Assembly: GCF_017591425.1 (NCBI RefSeq)
Contig: NW_024467121.1
Coordinates: 23,510,707 to 23,574,706, forward strand
Length of the DNA: 64,000 nucleotides
From: Ochotona curzoniae
Taxonomy: Eukaryota > Chordata > Mammalia > Lagomorpha > Ochotonidae
Reading direction: 5' to 3'
Shown here in pieces: positions 35,322-46,905 of this stretch. Under the pieces are notes generated by a model. That model was not told the DNA's origin. It did no database searches and worked only from the letters and a program-made list of their open reading frames with translations. The stretch's first letter is position 1, and each line of letters opens with the position of its first letter. Position numbers and translations under genes: made by a program.

Positions 35322-38059
35322 AGATTGTTTTAGCTATGGACTATAACTCACATGTTCTGAAGCAAAAATATTCTCATAAATTATAGGTTAATTATAGGTT
35401 ACATTTTCCTCTTTGTTCGCTTTTGAAAAATGAGTAACAGGATTCAGAGAATAGCTGCTAACTCTGGTGGCTGTGCTGAGTGGCCTTGACTGGTGTCTGG
35501 CGTGGAACCACAGGCAGGTAGTAACTTCTGTTAGTCATAGTATATTGTCACAGAGTCTGCTTGGTCAGATAAAAACTGTCTTGGAGAGGTAAGGATACAG
35601 GTTGGAAGACAAAAGACTTCACATATGGATCTAAGTGAATTAAAAGATGATGTTGCAAAAGAATTTGATTAGGAGATTCCAAAGTGCTTAATCTTGGTTA
35701 CGGAGCTGGTCTGTTGATTTTCTCTGGTTTGAGAAGGGACTGAGTATAAAGAATGAAAAGCAAAATGAGAATAGAAGTTTTGCCAAACTTTTACTGTTTA
35801 GTGAAGGTTTTTTGAAATCATCTGAGTGAGTCCTGTTTTTGAAATTTTATTGCTTAATGCCTTCCTACAGTAACTTGGTTTGGTTAGCACCAAAACAGAG
35901 AAATGGTAGGGTAGCCAAATAGCTTGCTCTGCCTGGGTCTGCCCACTGAGGAGGTGTAATCAGTGCTGAAGAAGGGGATAACCCTGTCAGGCCCTGCTCT
36001 CTTGTGAGAAAGACTAACAGGGGAAGCATGCAGAAAGATTCAGGAGACTGCTTCTCCGTTTTAACCTACTTGGTTTTGCTCTTACATTGCAGATATATCT
36101 GGAACCTGGCTTTTTGGAGCAAATAACTATTATATCCGTGCTATTTTCTAAGAGGTTCTTTTGTTACCAGTTAAATATTAATTTGAAAAATTCAATTTGT
36201 TGACTAGACAGTCTTTTTTTCCCTTAATTCTAGTGTGTGTGAGGGATATTAATTCGTTTATCCAGCATTTGTTTAGTATGCATGTGTCTCTTAAACTGGA
36301 AGAACTATATTAACATGCAAAGAAGAAAGTATAAGTATGTAAAATATTACTCTGATTCTCAGTGTTGGAATTTGGAAGATTAATTTTGCTAAAAGGGTTC
36401 CATGCTCTCAATTTTTAAAAGAATATTATTTCAGATCATTTAATATCTTCTTTAATCATTTAATATTATCCGAAAGAGGAAAACATTTTGTAATAGTTTA
36501 CATTTCGTTTGTCAAGGCTAGATAATTACTATATATACCACTCCAAACATAAGCATTTGGTATCAAGATATTGTCTCAATTTTCTGAAGCTTTGTCAGAA
36601 TAAATAATGAGATTTGCTTCTGGTTGCATCGCATAGGAAGCTTTTTAACTGCTATTAATTTCTACGTTCATTCCGCTTATTTTTTTTAAGCTGACAATCA
36701 TAATGACAGAAGCTGTGAAATTGAGAGATACATCTGTCATACTTTTTGTTTTAACTTTATTGTTTCTAAGAATTGTAATCCTTAAGGAATATAGTATTTA
36801 ATAATGTTCTATTGCTTTTCATTTTAAAATGTCATAAAGCAGTTTAAAAATTATTTTTAATTTTTCCCCAATAATTTAATTTTATTTTCTGTGATATTTG
36901 ATGATAGGACAAAGTGAATGCTGTTTTCCAGGGCTGTTAGATGAAAAATGGGTCAAGTATTGTCCCAATGAAACAGAGCAGCAAAATGACATTATGGCCT
37001 TGTTGTGACAGTAGTCTCACAGTAATTTACTGCCATGGAACCAGTGACTTCAAATATAATATAAAATAAGAAGAGTGTTTCTTAGGATTCTGTGATTTGG
37101 CTGGGCAATTCTTTTGTTTTCATGTGGTTTGCCTAAGAAGCTGTCTTCAGTTGACACCTGGCCTGTGCAGACAATTCAGGAAAATGTTTTTCTTGTGTGG
37201 GATCTTAGTGCTGTCTGTTGACTTCTCCACATGGCCTGTCTCATTGCCGCAGGGTAATCTGGGTAAGCTTTTTAGTTTCCACTAGGTGGAAAATACAAGT
37301 TGCTATATGGCTACATGTGCAACTGGTTTACTATTGTTTTAGTCATAGTCTTATGTTCAGAGCAGGACACAAGGCTAGCCTAAGAAGAGGGAAATTTGAT
37401 TCCATCTCTTCATGAGAAAATGGTGTGTGCTTACAGAGGGAAGGGATTATGGACTGGGCAATTCTTTTGTTTTCATATGGTTTCCTATCTTTGGAGACTG
37501 CCTAGTGCAAATAACTTTATGCTTATTTCATATTCCTTGTGTTTTTCTTTTTAAATCAGTGAAATTAAGTTTACTTAATATTACCTGTTTTTTGTTCAAA
37601 TGGGACTAACTTCATTACTGTATTCCATATCTGTACAGCCTCATGCTTGATTTTTTTTTGTTGAATTGGTAAAGGCACGGTTGTGTTCCCAGCTCTCTTT
37701 TGTGCTTATCTTTTTCTTGGGAGTAGTGCAATTATTGAGTAGATAAGGCATTATAATTTATTACATGGTGAATATAATCAAAAGTTCAATGGCAAATAAT
37801 GTAGAAAACGAACACAGGCACTCATTTTTAACATTATGGAATTCTCATGTGTGTCCCTGAAGAGTATTGGCCAGTAGTTTCCTTGGGATGTCTGTCTAGT
37901 TTGGGTATCGAGATGCTGCTGGCCTCAGGGACCAGCTTGGGAATTGTTTATTCATTGTAGTTTTTAGGAAGAGTAGCTTGAAATTTTGAAGGGATTTGTT
38001 CATTTCATCTCAGCTGTCCTTGAGATAACATAAAAGTAGGTGTTTAGAGTATGTTATGT

Positions 38060-38144
38060 TCCCTCCCCTCCCCTCCCCTCCCCTCCCCTCCCCTCCCCTC
38101 CCCTCCCCCTCCCCTCCCCTCCCCTCCCCTCCCCTCCCCTCCCT
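38060..38144. repeat. (CCCCT)n tract
   Basis: About 17 units of a pentanucleotide with one interruption near 38106. The minus strand is runs of four G, so G-quadruplex formation is possible. Confidence 0.97.
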
Positions 38145-38198
38145 TCTTCATAAGACTTCATTGATTTTTACTTTGATCTTTATCTTTTCTGCCTTTTT

Positions 38199-38578
38199 TG
38201 TCGTGCCCACGTTTCTTATCGTCCGGCGATAAGAGGCAGACGCGAGTGAAGTCTTCTGCGGTAATCTTTATTGCCCGCACCAAGATGAGGAGGGAAAGGC
38301 CCTGACCCAGGCAGGCTGTCTGCTCTTATGTGCTGACTGGCCTCGTCTCCGCCGATGATAGGTCGGCGGCATGATTACGCAGGGTCCTGGGCGACTGGAT
38401 TCGTCAGTCCCAGTGTTCATGCTCCGGGCACGCCTCAGCTCACTGTGCATGCGCTAGGCGCCTGCGCAGTACCGCGAAAGCTACGTAACTCTCCATTAGG
38501 AACCAAGGTGTGGCTTTTCCGGCCGGCGCCATTTTGGGTACGGCATGTGGCCAGTACATGCAGATGCGGCTGGCAACA
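38199..38578 (-). mobile_element. ERV class II (ERVK/IAP-like) solo LTR with 6-bp TSD
   Basis: A 380-bp CpG-rich block that reads TGTTGCCAGCC to CGACA on the minus strand, i.e. TG...CA termini, flanked by a perfect 6-bp duplication CTTTTT (38193-38198 and 38579-38584). Six-base duplications are usual for class II ERVs. On the minus strand it has an early 'aaaatggcgcc' motif and an AATAAA at 38267-38272 followed by 'ccgcagaagactt', an arrangement like mouse IAP LTRs. No internal viral sequence adjoins it, so it is the remnant of recombination between two LTRs. Many intact CpGs suggest a recent insertion. It lies antisense to AKT3. Confidence 0.88.
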
Positions 38579-38796
38579 CTTTTTCTTCTAATCATTTTGA
38601 ATTGAATTTAGTTTTTGTCTTATTTCTTAAATTGGAGGCACAAGTTACTTATTAAAATGTTTTTCACATTTGATTTAGATGGGTGATAAAGAAGAATCAT
38701 TGAAAAGGCAAAGAAAATTCTCAGTCACTTCTGATTATGTAATGATACTCAAATACTTAATTTGTTACTTGCAAACCTCCAAACTGAATTTAAATT

Positions 38797-39003
38797 TAGT
38801 GGCTAAATCCTTACCTTGTACATGCTGCGATCCCATATGGCTGTTAGTTTGTGTCCTGGCTGCTCCATTTTCCATCCAGTTCCCTGCTTATGGCCTGAAA
38901 AAGCAGTAGAGGATGGCCCAAAGCCTTTGGGACCCTGCACCCACATGGGAGACCTGGAAGAAGCCTTTGTTCTTAGTTTTGGATCAGCTCAGCTCTGGCC
39001 ATT
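38797..39003 (+). repeat. CSINE, truncated at both ends
   Basis: 'gtggctaaatccttaccttg' to 'tggatcagctcagctctgg'; it lacks head and tail. Confidence 0.88.
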
Positions 39004-39772
39004 AACAGTAATAAAGGAATTTCAAAATGAGACCATTGGACAGTAGTGAAAAGCTGGGTGTTGGAGGAACTTCACTGGAATTTCAAAATTATGAAAGTTT
39101 GTGGAAGAGTGTTACAGATAGCATGGAGCAGGAAGTATATTTAGAGAGGCCTGGAAGAGCAAGTAACTGCTCTGCTTATGAAAATCCTGGGCATTTCCCT
39201 TAGTGATGAGAAATAAAAAGAGAAACCGGACAGTCAGGGACACTAAGAGCTCCCTGCCCTCCCATTTTGAATTGTACTGGTTGCTTTCTCAGAATCTACA
39301 TTTGCTCTCTGTCTTAGATTTATTTTCTCTGAACCCCAAGGTTGTACTCAACATTTTTATAAAGAAAACTCAATTTTTCTTAGGTTTTAGCCACCTTTTA
39401 GAGTACATTCTGAGATAGTTCCTTTAAAGTACTGCTTACTTAGACATATTTAGATGTGTTTGTGTGGGACATTTGTAGTTATCAGGTTGTCTGCAGGCAG
39501 GGCATTATTAAATCCTTGAATACCTGACTTGTTGAAAATAAGTGATGATGATTTTCTTTTCTCCCTCTGCCTGTGCCTTTTCATTTAGCTGGTAAGTTGG
39601 TTTGGCGTGTTGTCGGTTCAGAAAGCATTTTCTAAATTATCTGAAAACCGCTTAGACTATTTTTGGTGTACTGAGTGCTGATGAATTGTCCGGTGCCACA
39701 CAGGTTCTTTTTATTTGATAGAATTAGTTTTTGAATGAGTATTACAAATCTGTATTTAAATATGTGCAGTAG

Positions 39773-39955
<183 letters not shown>

Positions 39956-40264
39956 TAATAGAGTGAATTGTAATTTGTCACATTACTTCCCAGCTTTTTA
40001 CATTTACATATGTAAAGTATAGAAATTCCTCTAAAAACCAAAATATTGACTATAGGGTTCTACAGTAGTTGACCATGCTTTTTATTTTATTCAGTTCAAT
40101 AAATGACTTACTGTGGTGTTATAGTGTTATGTTGTATAACTGCCTTAACTTTAAGTGACTTGCAACCTTATTTTCTTTAACTGTAGTGCATTGTTCCATA
40201 CACTTTGTAAAACTGTGATTCCCTTGTCCTTGTACATCTGTCTAATCTCAGTTCCTTCACAAGT

Positions 40265-40570
40265 CCGTGTCTCCTGTTAGAATATTGACTTTGAAGTTTT
40301 GCAGTCCTGGGTTCTTAGCCCACCTAAACACCTCCTTGTGATGGTGTATTTCTGTGTGTCTTAGTGTTTCAAGGGATGGGAAACTTGTGGCAGTCTCTGG
40401 GCGGAAGGCCAGCGCAACAGGTGTCCTATAGAGTGCTGGACAGCTCATCAGAGCCTTGGTGTTTTCATTTGTAAAGCTGACAGAGTGAAACCTACCAGGC
40501 AGAAGTGTTAGGAGGATCAGTGTCTGTAGAGGATTTTAGTGTGGTACTGACACTGGTCATTGAACTCATG
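40265..40570 (+). repeat. MIR-like remnants
   Basis: 'tttgcagtcctgggttctta' and 'tcatttgtaaagctgac' are MIR-like, separated by diverged sequence. Confidence 0.45.
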
Positions 40571-40624
40571 TGTTGAGGGAAGTAGTACAGTGTGGTAGGC
40601 TTCCTGCCTACTAACTGACCCTAT

Positions 40625-40725
40625 TCAGCAGTTTATGCCTTTGTTTTCTGCTCATCTGCAAAATGAGGACAATAATACTATTAAGCAACTTTAATAAATT
40701 AACATACTACTAAATGGAAATATAT
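40625..40725 (+). repeat. MIR 3' part
   Basis: 'gctcatctgcaaaatgagga' followed by 'caataatactatta' is the MIR 3' half. Confidence 0.6.
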
Positions 40726-41394
40726 TATTATGATAGCTATTTGCCATTAATATTGCCACCTACGCCTTCTTGAGTTTTTGTAAATTATCAGTTCTGTTCT
40801 GTTTTTTCTTTTATATATAATTGAGGTAAGTGGCCTCACTTGTAGCTTGTTTGATTTCTGTTTTTTAGGACTTGATAATATCCTGTTTGATGGTCTTAAC
40901 TCACTATTTGTATCTTTCTGAGTGTGCAAAATTGTGTAAATTTCATAAACAATAGACTGGTTTGACTAATCTAGTTCCTTGCTACTTTGTACAGTAAATC
41001 CGTCAGTGTCTTGAAAAGATTGTAACGTTTTTTACCTTAGTGAAATGATGATCAGTATAAGGTTTTGGAGTATGACAATTTGAATCCTGTGATGTCACAC
41101 AGATGTACTTGATTCTCTGAACAATAGGATGTGGTAAGACTTGTATTGTCAGTCAGAGAATCTCACCTGAGCTTAGCCTCCTGACTATTTAATGACGGGA
41201 AGTCATGGAGGTAAGCTACCCTTGCATGATTGCCCTGGTATAGCAGTACACATGACCACTAGAACAGAATTAATTCATCCTGTTAAGAGTAAGCCATCTA
41301 GTCAGACTGGATGCACTGTGTGGTCCACGATCTTCAAACAGAATGCTCTTATCAGGCATAATGTTCTATGAAATCAGATCATACTTCCTAGAAA

Positions 41395-41640
41395 CTAGCC
41401 AAAGGCCAGTTCTCAATACTGGCTGCGGCAGGCCCTGGGAGACAGTGCTAAAGGACCTGGGGATTGTGCCCTGCCACCCAGGTGGAAGACCTGGATTGAG
41501 CTTGCAGTTTCTGGTTTCTGCCCAGCCCAGCCCTCATTGTGGTGGGCATTGGGGGAGTAAATAAACAATCACTCGTTTGTCTGTCTCTGTCTAGGTCTTG
41601 GTCTCATCTTTTTACTCCTAAAGTAAGATTTAAAAACAAA
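41395..41640 (+). repeat. CSINE, old fragment
   Basis: 'caggccctgggagacagtg' to 'gggggagtaaataaac' and a T/CTG-rich end fit a diverged C repeat. Confidence 0.55.
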
Positions 41641-41668
41641 CAACAACAAAACCAAAGTTGGTAACTGG

Positions 41669-42267
41669 AGGACTGCCATTGTGGTGTTGCAGGTAAAGCA
41701 ACAATGACCGCATCCCAGATGACTGCTCCTCTTCCAATGCAGGTCCCTCTTCATGGCCTGGGAAAAGCACCAGAAGATATCTTAAGTGTTTGGGCCTCTA
41801 CTGTCTGTGAGAGGCCTGGATGAAGCTCCTGGCTTTGACTTGGCCCAGTATAATTATATAGGGAATGAACTAACAGATGGAGATTTCTCTGTCTCTCCCT
41901 GTTTCTAACTTTGGCTTTCAAATAAATAAAGAAATCATATATTTAAAAAAAAAAAAACGAGTTGGGAGCCCAGCTCGATAGCCTAGTGGCTAAATCCTGA
42001 CCTTGCACATGCTTGGATTCCAAATGGGTGCCAATTTGTCTCTTGGCTGCTCTACTTCCCTTTCAGCTCCCTGCTTGTGGCTTGGGAAAACAGTAGAGGA
42101 TGGCCCAAGGCCTTGGGACCCTGCCCTTTGGCTCCTGTCTTCAGATTGGCTCAACTCTGGGCATTGCGCCCACTTGGGGAGTGAATCAGCGGATGGAAGA
42201 TCTTTCTGTTTCCACTTCTCTCTGTAAAATCTGCCTTTCCTAATAAAAAATTAACAAATTTTAAAAA
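41669..42267 (+). repeat. Two CSINEs inserted in series at one site
   Basis: An older copy (41669-41958, tail 'tttcaaataaataaagaaatc') is followed directly by a younger one (41966-42267). The pair is bracketed by 'aaagttggtaactgg' (41654-41668) and 'aaagttggtatctgg' (42268-42282), and 'gttgg' recurs between them at 41961-41965. The second SINE appears to have landed in the right-hand duplication of the first. Confidence 0.85.
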
Positions 42268-42290
42268 AAAGTTGGTATCTGGGCCAGTGT

Positions 42291-42345
42291 TGAAGTTTTA
42301 GAAGAGCTGTTAGACCCCAGATTCAGAGCTTGATACCTATGATAC
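42291..42345 (+). repeat. CSINE 5' fragment
   Basis: 'gggccagtgttgaagtttta' and 'gagctgttagacc' resemble an old SINE head. Confidence 0.4.
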
Positions 42346-42594
42346 ACCTACTTTCGGCTTGTTGAGACAGTAAAACAGAAAGTAATAATGATCAGTGGTG
42401 GTTATTGTGGTGTAATTGATGGTACGTGGATGAGAGTGACATAATTCTGCCCTCTTACTCCCTTTTCGCTTACCTGCTCCTACTCCTCTAGATCTGTTTT
42501 TGCTCTGGATAGTTGAAGGAACTTTTTGGATATGTTTTAATTTCAACTTGCTTCTCATGGTCACAATAGACTTGTGATCAGAATGGAGAAGATG

Positions 42595-42862
42595 GGGGCT
42601 GGTGCAGTGGCTCAGTGGCTTACCCTCCTGCAAGTACTAGCATCCCATACGGGTGCTGGGTTTTTTTCCCCTGGCTGCCTCACTCCAATCCAGCTTCACA
42701 TTTGAGGCATGGGCATGCAGCGGAGGATGGCCCAAGACCTTTGGACTTATACCCATGTGAGAAACCCAAGGGAGGCTTCTGGCTTCACATTGGCTCCTTC
42801 TGGCCATTGCAGCCATCTGGAGAATAGATCAGCACATGAAAGATGTTAATCTCTTTGCATAG
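42595..42862 (+). repeat. CSINE
   Basis: 'gggggctggtgcagtggctc' to 'ccattgcagccatctggaga'; the 3' end is short. Confidence 0.88.
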
Positions 42863-44670
42863 TGGAGGGTGAGTGAGAAAATTGAAGAAGATTGAGAAAA
42901 CATGTAAGAAGGACTATTCTACCTCCTCTCTCAAGGAATGAAATTCCATTTTTCTTGAAGCTTCTTTCTTTGAAAGAAATTTGATTTGTTAATTCCTTAT
43001 TTAGTATTTTTTTGATCAAGAATCTGTATTTCAAATGCTATTGTGGGAAATCATTAGACTTCTATACTTTTATGCTTTGTGAGTCAGCATTTTACTGTGT
43101 TACCTAAAATACCCAAGAAGAGCAATTCCACTTATGGTGGAAACTTCACAAGCTTGGGCTGCCCTTGGGGTCTGACACATGTGGCTAGCAGTGGTGGAAC
43201 AACTGTCCCATGCTGAGGCAGGAAGCAGAGAAAGACATGGGAAGCAAGCTTACCATAGGTGAACAGCCCTTTTCTGGGTATACCTTCCCAGGGCCTGCCT
43301 TCTAGTGTCCATAATTGTATCCAGGCTTCACCCTAATCCAGCAACCTTAGTGGTAGCCCATTAATTGTTGCAAGGTTTTGCCATTCAAATATCTCCATGC
43401 GTTTGTGTCCACCCAAGCATTTTTACAGCTCTTCCTTTTATAGTTATGATCAACAAATGGCTTTTTAAAAAAACGTCACATTGTTTAAGCCACTAAATTT
43501 TAGCACTGTTATTTTTAACTTTTTGTTTTGACATGTTGCTTTTAACTGCAATTAAAAATTATTGGCATCTGTGTTTACTTTTTAGCTTGTGCATACCTTC
43601 AAAGCAGAGCTAATTAGTATGTGTAGTACAGTACCATTAAACTTGCATTAATGGGAAAATTATAATGTGATTAAGATGTAAAATATGGTAGAAAATACAT
43701 TTTAATATTTGTGAGATATGTATGTGCTATTACTTTCATTTCCGTTCTTAAAGAAATAGTGTCTGAACTTTTATATTCGTGAATTTTTACTTGGTTGATT
43801 TGCTAGGATTAGGCAGATTTCAGAATTTATTGATTTTCCCATGAAAATTATCCAATGATTAGAAAAATAACTTTTTAAAGCAAAATAGTAGGAAATACAG
43901 AAATATTTTCTAAATTCTAATGCTTTTTTTCTGGTTCCAGAGGTGTTTCAGGCTTACTTTTCCTTAGCTTCTCCCTAATTTTCTGACTCAAATAGTTTAA
44001 CATTGAGGTATAAATGGTACCTTCTCTGTGAATCTCCTTCTTGCTTCCTACAAAGACAAGTCTTTTAATCCACTCTTGTATTGGTGGCATGTGTAGCTTT
44101 TGGGAAGTGTTACTGTTAAGTTTGTATCAGAATATTTCAAAGCTATTCCTGTGTTTAACTCCCAATGCTGTAGTCCATGCCATTGTCTCATTTCTCTTGG
44201 AGAACTTTAATAATTTTTTTAAGTGATCCTTCCAATCTTTACCTGTTCTCAGAGAAGCATGAGAAACCTTTTCAGAGCATAAATCGTGTTTCTTCCCCCT
44301 ACCTGCTCCCACACCATCAAATTACCCACCATCCACTCCTCCAAGAGCAATGGTTTTCCTTCAGCACACCACCTACAATAGTATGTTTCCTCTTTTTTCC
44401 CTTAATATCATTGCCACAATTAGTTATTACTTGTTAATTTGAATATTTCTTTACTAGTCTATGAACTCTGTGAATAATGGAAACCAATCTTTTTTTTTAT
44501 CAAACCAACCTTGGAAGGAGTTAGGAACAGAGGTGGTGTGTTTCAGCAGTCTCTTTAATGCAGTATTACCTTGAGCTGTGGATATTCAACTTCTCCAGGA
44601 AGTTGAAGAAAGTATTTCCTAATTTGTCTTTGTTGTTCAGATGAGACATATGTAAAAAAGTGGGGAAATT

Positions 44671-46078
44671 GGGCCCAGTGCCATAGCATAGCAGCTAAAG
44701 TCCTTGCCTTGCCACCAATGACTATATCCCAACTGTCAAGGAGATCACAGGGAATTGGAATGCCTTCATAGGCCCAGAATGCAAGAGAATCCCATCTCCC
44801 ACATGAGATAGAAGCAGCCCAGATCCTTTCTCACGGGATTGAATGTCATAGGAACAACAGCCAGGAGCCCTGAGCAGTCCTAGAAACAGGAACAGCAAAC
44901 TTCCTTCAGGACTTGGGAGAGGAGCTTTCTCTGGTCCTTACTTAGTTTCAACTTTGGGTCTCCACCCTCTCTTGCAGTGACCATCAGGGTCGCCTTGGAG
45001 CCCCCAAAATTAGATCAGATAAACAGAGACCAATAAGGAAAGCTTAGAACAGATAAGAAAAAGTCAGTTTGGACTCCCGTATACCTTCTAGGTAGGACAC
45101 AAAGATCAGTTACTCCTCACTAAGGTATTGAAGATTTCTCTGCACACACACCCCACCTAAAACTGTTCTGCTCCTCAATTGTTAAAAAAAATGGCTTGTT
45201 AGAGTTATAAGCCTGTTTGGACCGTCCTAAAATTTGCGAAGTTCAGTAAAAATCAAACTTCAATACTATAAGCTGCTAAATATAAAAATGAAAATAGACA
45301 CAAAACAGCTGAATAGCACCCTATAATCAATTTTAGGTTTATAGCAGCCGGTTGTATATAAACTGAAATTAAGATGTCAAGGAACTAGTTATAGGGTGTG
45401 GTTAAAAACTTGCATTTTCTAACATATTGGTCATTCAATACCATATTAATTAACTTCTAGATGTAGTTGATTTCCATGTTTCTTCCTGTTTTTGATGATG
45501 TGTAGTGGCTTTTCATTGGAGGGGATGATATTCTGCCAGCTCTGCTTTCAGACCAAAGATGGTCTCCCAATGAAACTGTTGAGTTTATCTGGACAATAAG
45601 ATGCTGCACTCTCCGCATGGTCCCTGCCCACAGTGAAGGAATCTTGACTGGTTATGAACTTACTACTGTAACAATATGGAGGAATTCAATATGAGCGAAG
45701 GGTTGGGGGAATCCGAGAGCCTATGAAACTGTCATAAAATGAAACAAAAAATAATAATAAAAAATAAAGTCCTCACGTTGAAAGCTTCAGCATCCCATAT
45801 GCGCACCAGTTTTAATCCCAGGAGCCTCGCTTCATATGCAGCTCCCTGCCTGTGGCTTGGGAAATCAGAGGAGAACGGCCCAAAGCCTTGCGACCCTGCA
45901 TCCGTATGGGAGACCTGGAAGAAGCTCCTGGCTCCTGGCACCTGGCTTCTGGCTTTGGATCGGCCTAGTTCCAGCTGTTGCTGCCTCTTGGGGAGTGAAC
46001 CATCAAATGGAAGATCTTCCTCTCTGTCTCTCTTCCTCTCTATCTGTCTTTTCAATAAAAATGAATAAATCTTTTTTT
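44671..46078 (+). repeat. CSINE split by an L1
   Basis: The head lies at 44671-44711 and the body and tail at 45781-46078, ending 'aatgaataaatcttttttt'. The outer flanks 'gtggggaaat' and 'gtgggaaaat' are the SINE's own target duplication. Confidence 0.88.
44712..45764 (+). mobile_element. L1 3'UTR, 5'-truncated, inserted in a CSINE
   Basis: Begins in the L1 3'UTR ('tatatcccaactgtcaagga') and runs to the 3' terminus 'agcctatgaaactgtcataa' plus an A-rich tail. It is bounded by 16-bp repeats taken from the host SINE: 'taaagtccttgccttg' at 44696-44711 and 'taaagtcctcacgttg' at 45765-45780. This is the most complete sense-orientation 3'UTR in the window. Confidence 0.88.
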
Positions 46079-46089
46079 AAAGGTGGGAA

Positions 46090-46240
46090 AATCCCCATGT
46101 GGAAGACCTGGCTGAGTTTCAGGCTCCTGACTGTTCTGGCCAGCCCTAGCTGTTGCAAGCAGTTAGAAAGTGAACCAGGGGATAGAAAGTTGGTTTTCTG
46201 TCTGTGTGTCTTGTCTTTCAAATATATTTATACAAAATTT
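46090..46240 (+). repeat. CSINE 3' fragment
   Basis: 'gtggaagacctggctgagtt' to 'tgtctttcaaatatatttat'; the body lacks its head. Confidence 0.7.
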
Positions 46241-46839
46241 TAAAAGATATATTAATAAAAACATGCTTTTATGTATTTTGTTCCTGTCTATCCCTAAAAT
46301 ATTTGAGTTTTAAAATAAGTTTTACTTCTTTATTTCCCCCCCTTTTAGCAATTTTTTCTTTGTAAGTACAGATTTACAGATTTGATCTTTATTGGAATAT
46401 ATCTGTCTTGATACATTTTATTACACACATGGAATTACTAACTACCTATGTCCTGGTTGATTTAGCTGAGAAGGCATTCCCTTGAGAGGGAAAATCATCC
46501 TATTTAACATTCTGTGCCTGTGATAAGGTTGTTTTGGGTTTGGTGGTTTTTTTGTTTTTGTTTTTGTTTTTTTTTTTTGGTCTTTGTATATTTCTGACAT
46601 ACTTTGGGTATTGACATACTTTGGGTGTGAGAACATTTATATGAATTTTACCTTACTGTCATCTAATTAAATTAATTTAATTTTTGGTAGCTTATTCCTG
46701 CTTTGCATGTGTTTGTGTGTGTGTGTGTGTAAGATCTGTCTGTCTGCAGGCATAGTCTCATGTACTTTTGGAGAAAATGAAATTTGTATATTACTAGTGC
46801 TGAGAGCATGCATTAAAGGTTTGCCTGTTTCTTTTGCAG

Positions 46840-46905
46840 GATGAAGTGGCACACACTTTAACAGAAAGCAGAGTATTAAAGAACACTAGACATCCCTTTT
46901 TAACA
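46840..46905 (+). CDS. AKT3: AKT3 internal coding exon, c.562-627 (kinase helix C)
   Basis: Encodes residues 188-209, starting [13 protein letters not shown], which is helix C of the kinase N-lobe, and ending RHPFLT. Glu196 is the helix-C glutamate that pairs with Lys177 in the active state (AKT1 Glu198). Only 66 nt, phase 0-0. The acceptor is cttttgcag/G and the donor ACA/gtaagt. Thr203 after Asn202 distinguishes AKT3 from AKT1 (Asn-Ser). A (TG)n run and a T-rich tract lie 100-280 bp upstream. The sequence is intact. Confidence 0.98.

Noticed and set aside
38268..38591. ORFs in the CpG-rich block, or a CpG-island promoter of a host gene
   Set aside because: The block has LTR termini and a 6-bp TSD, so it is a solo LTR.
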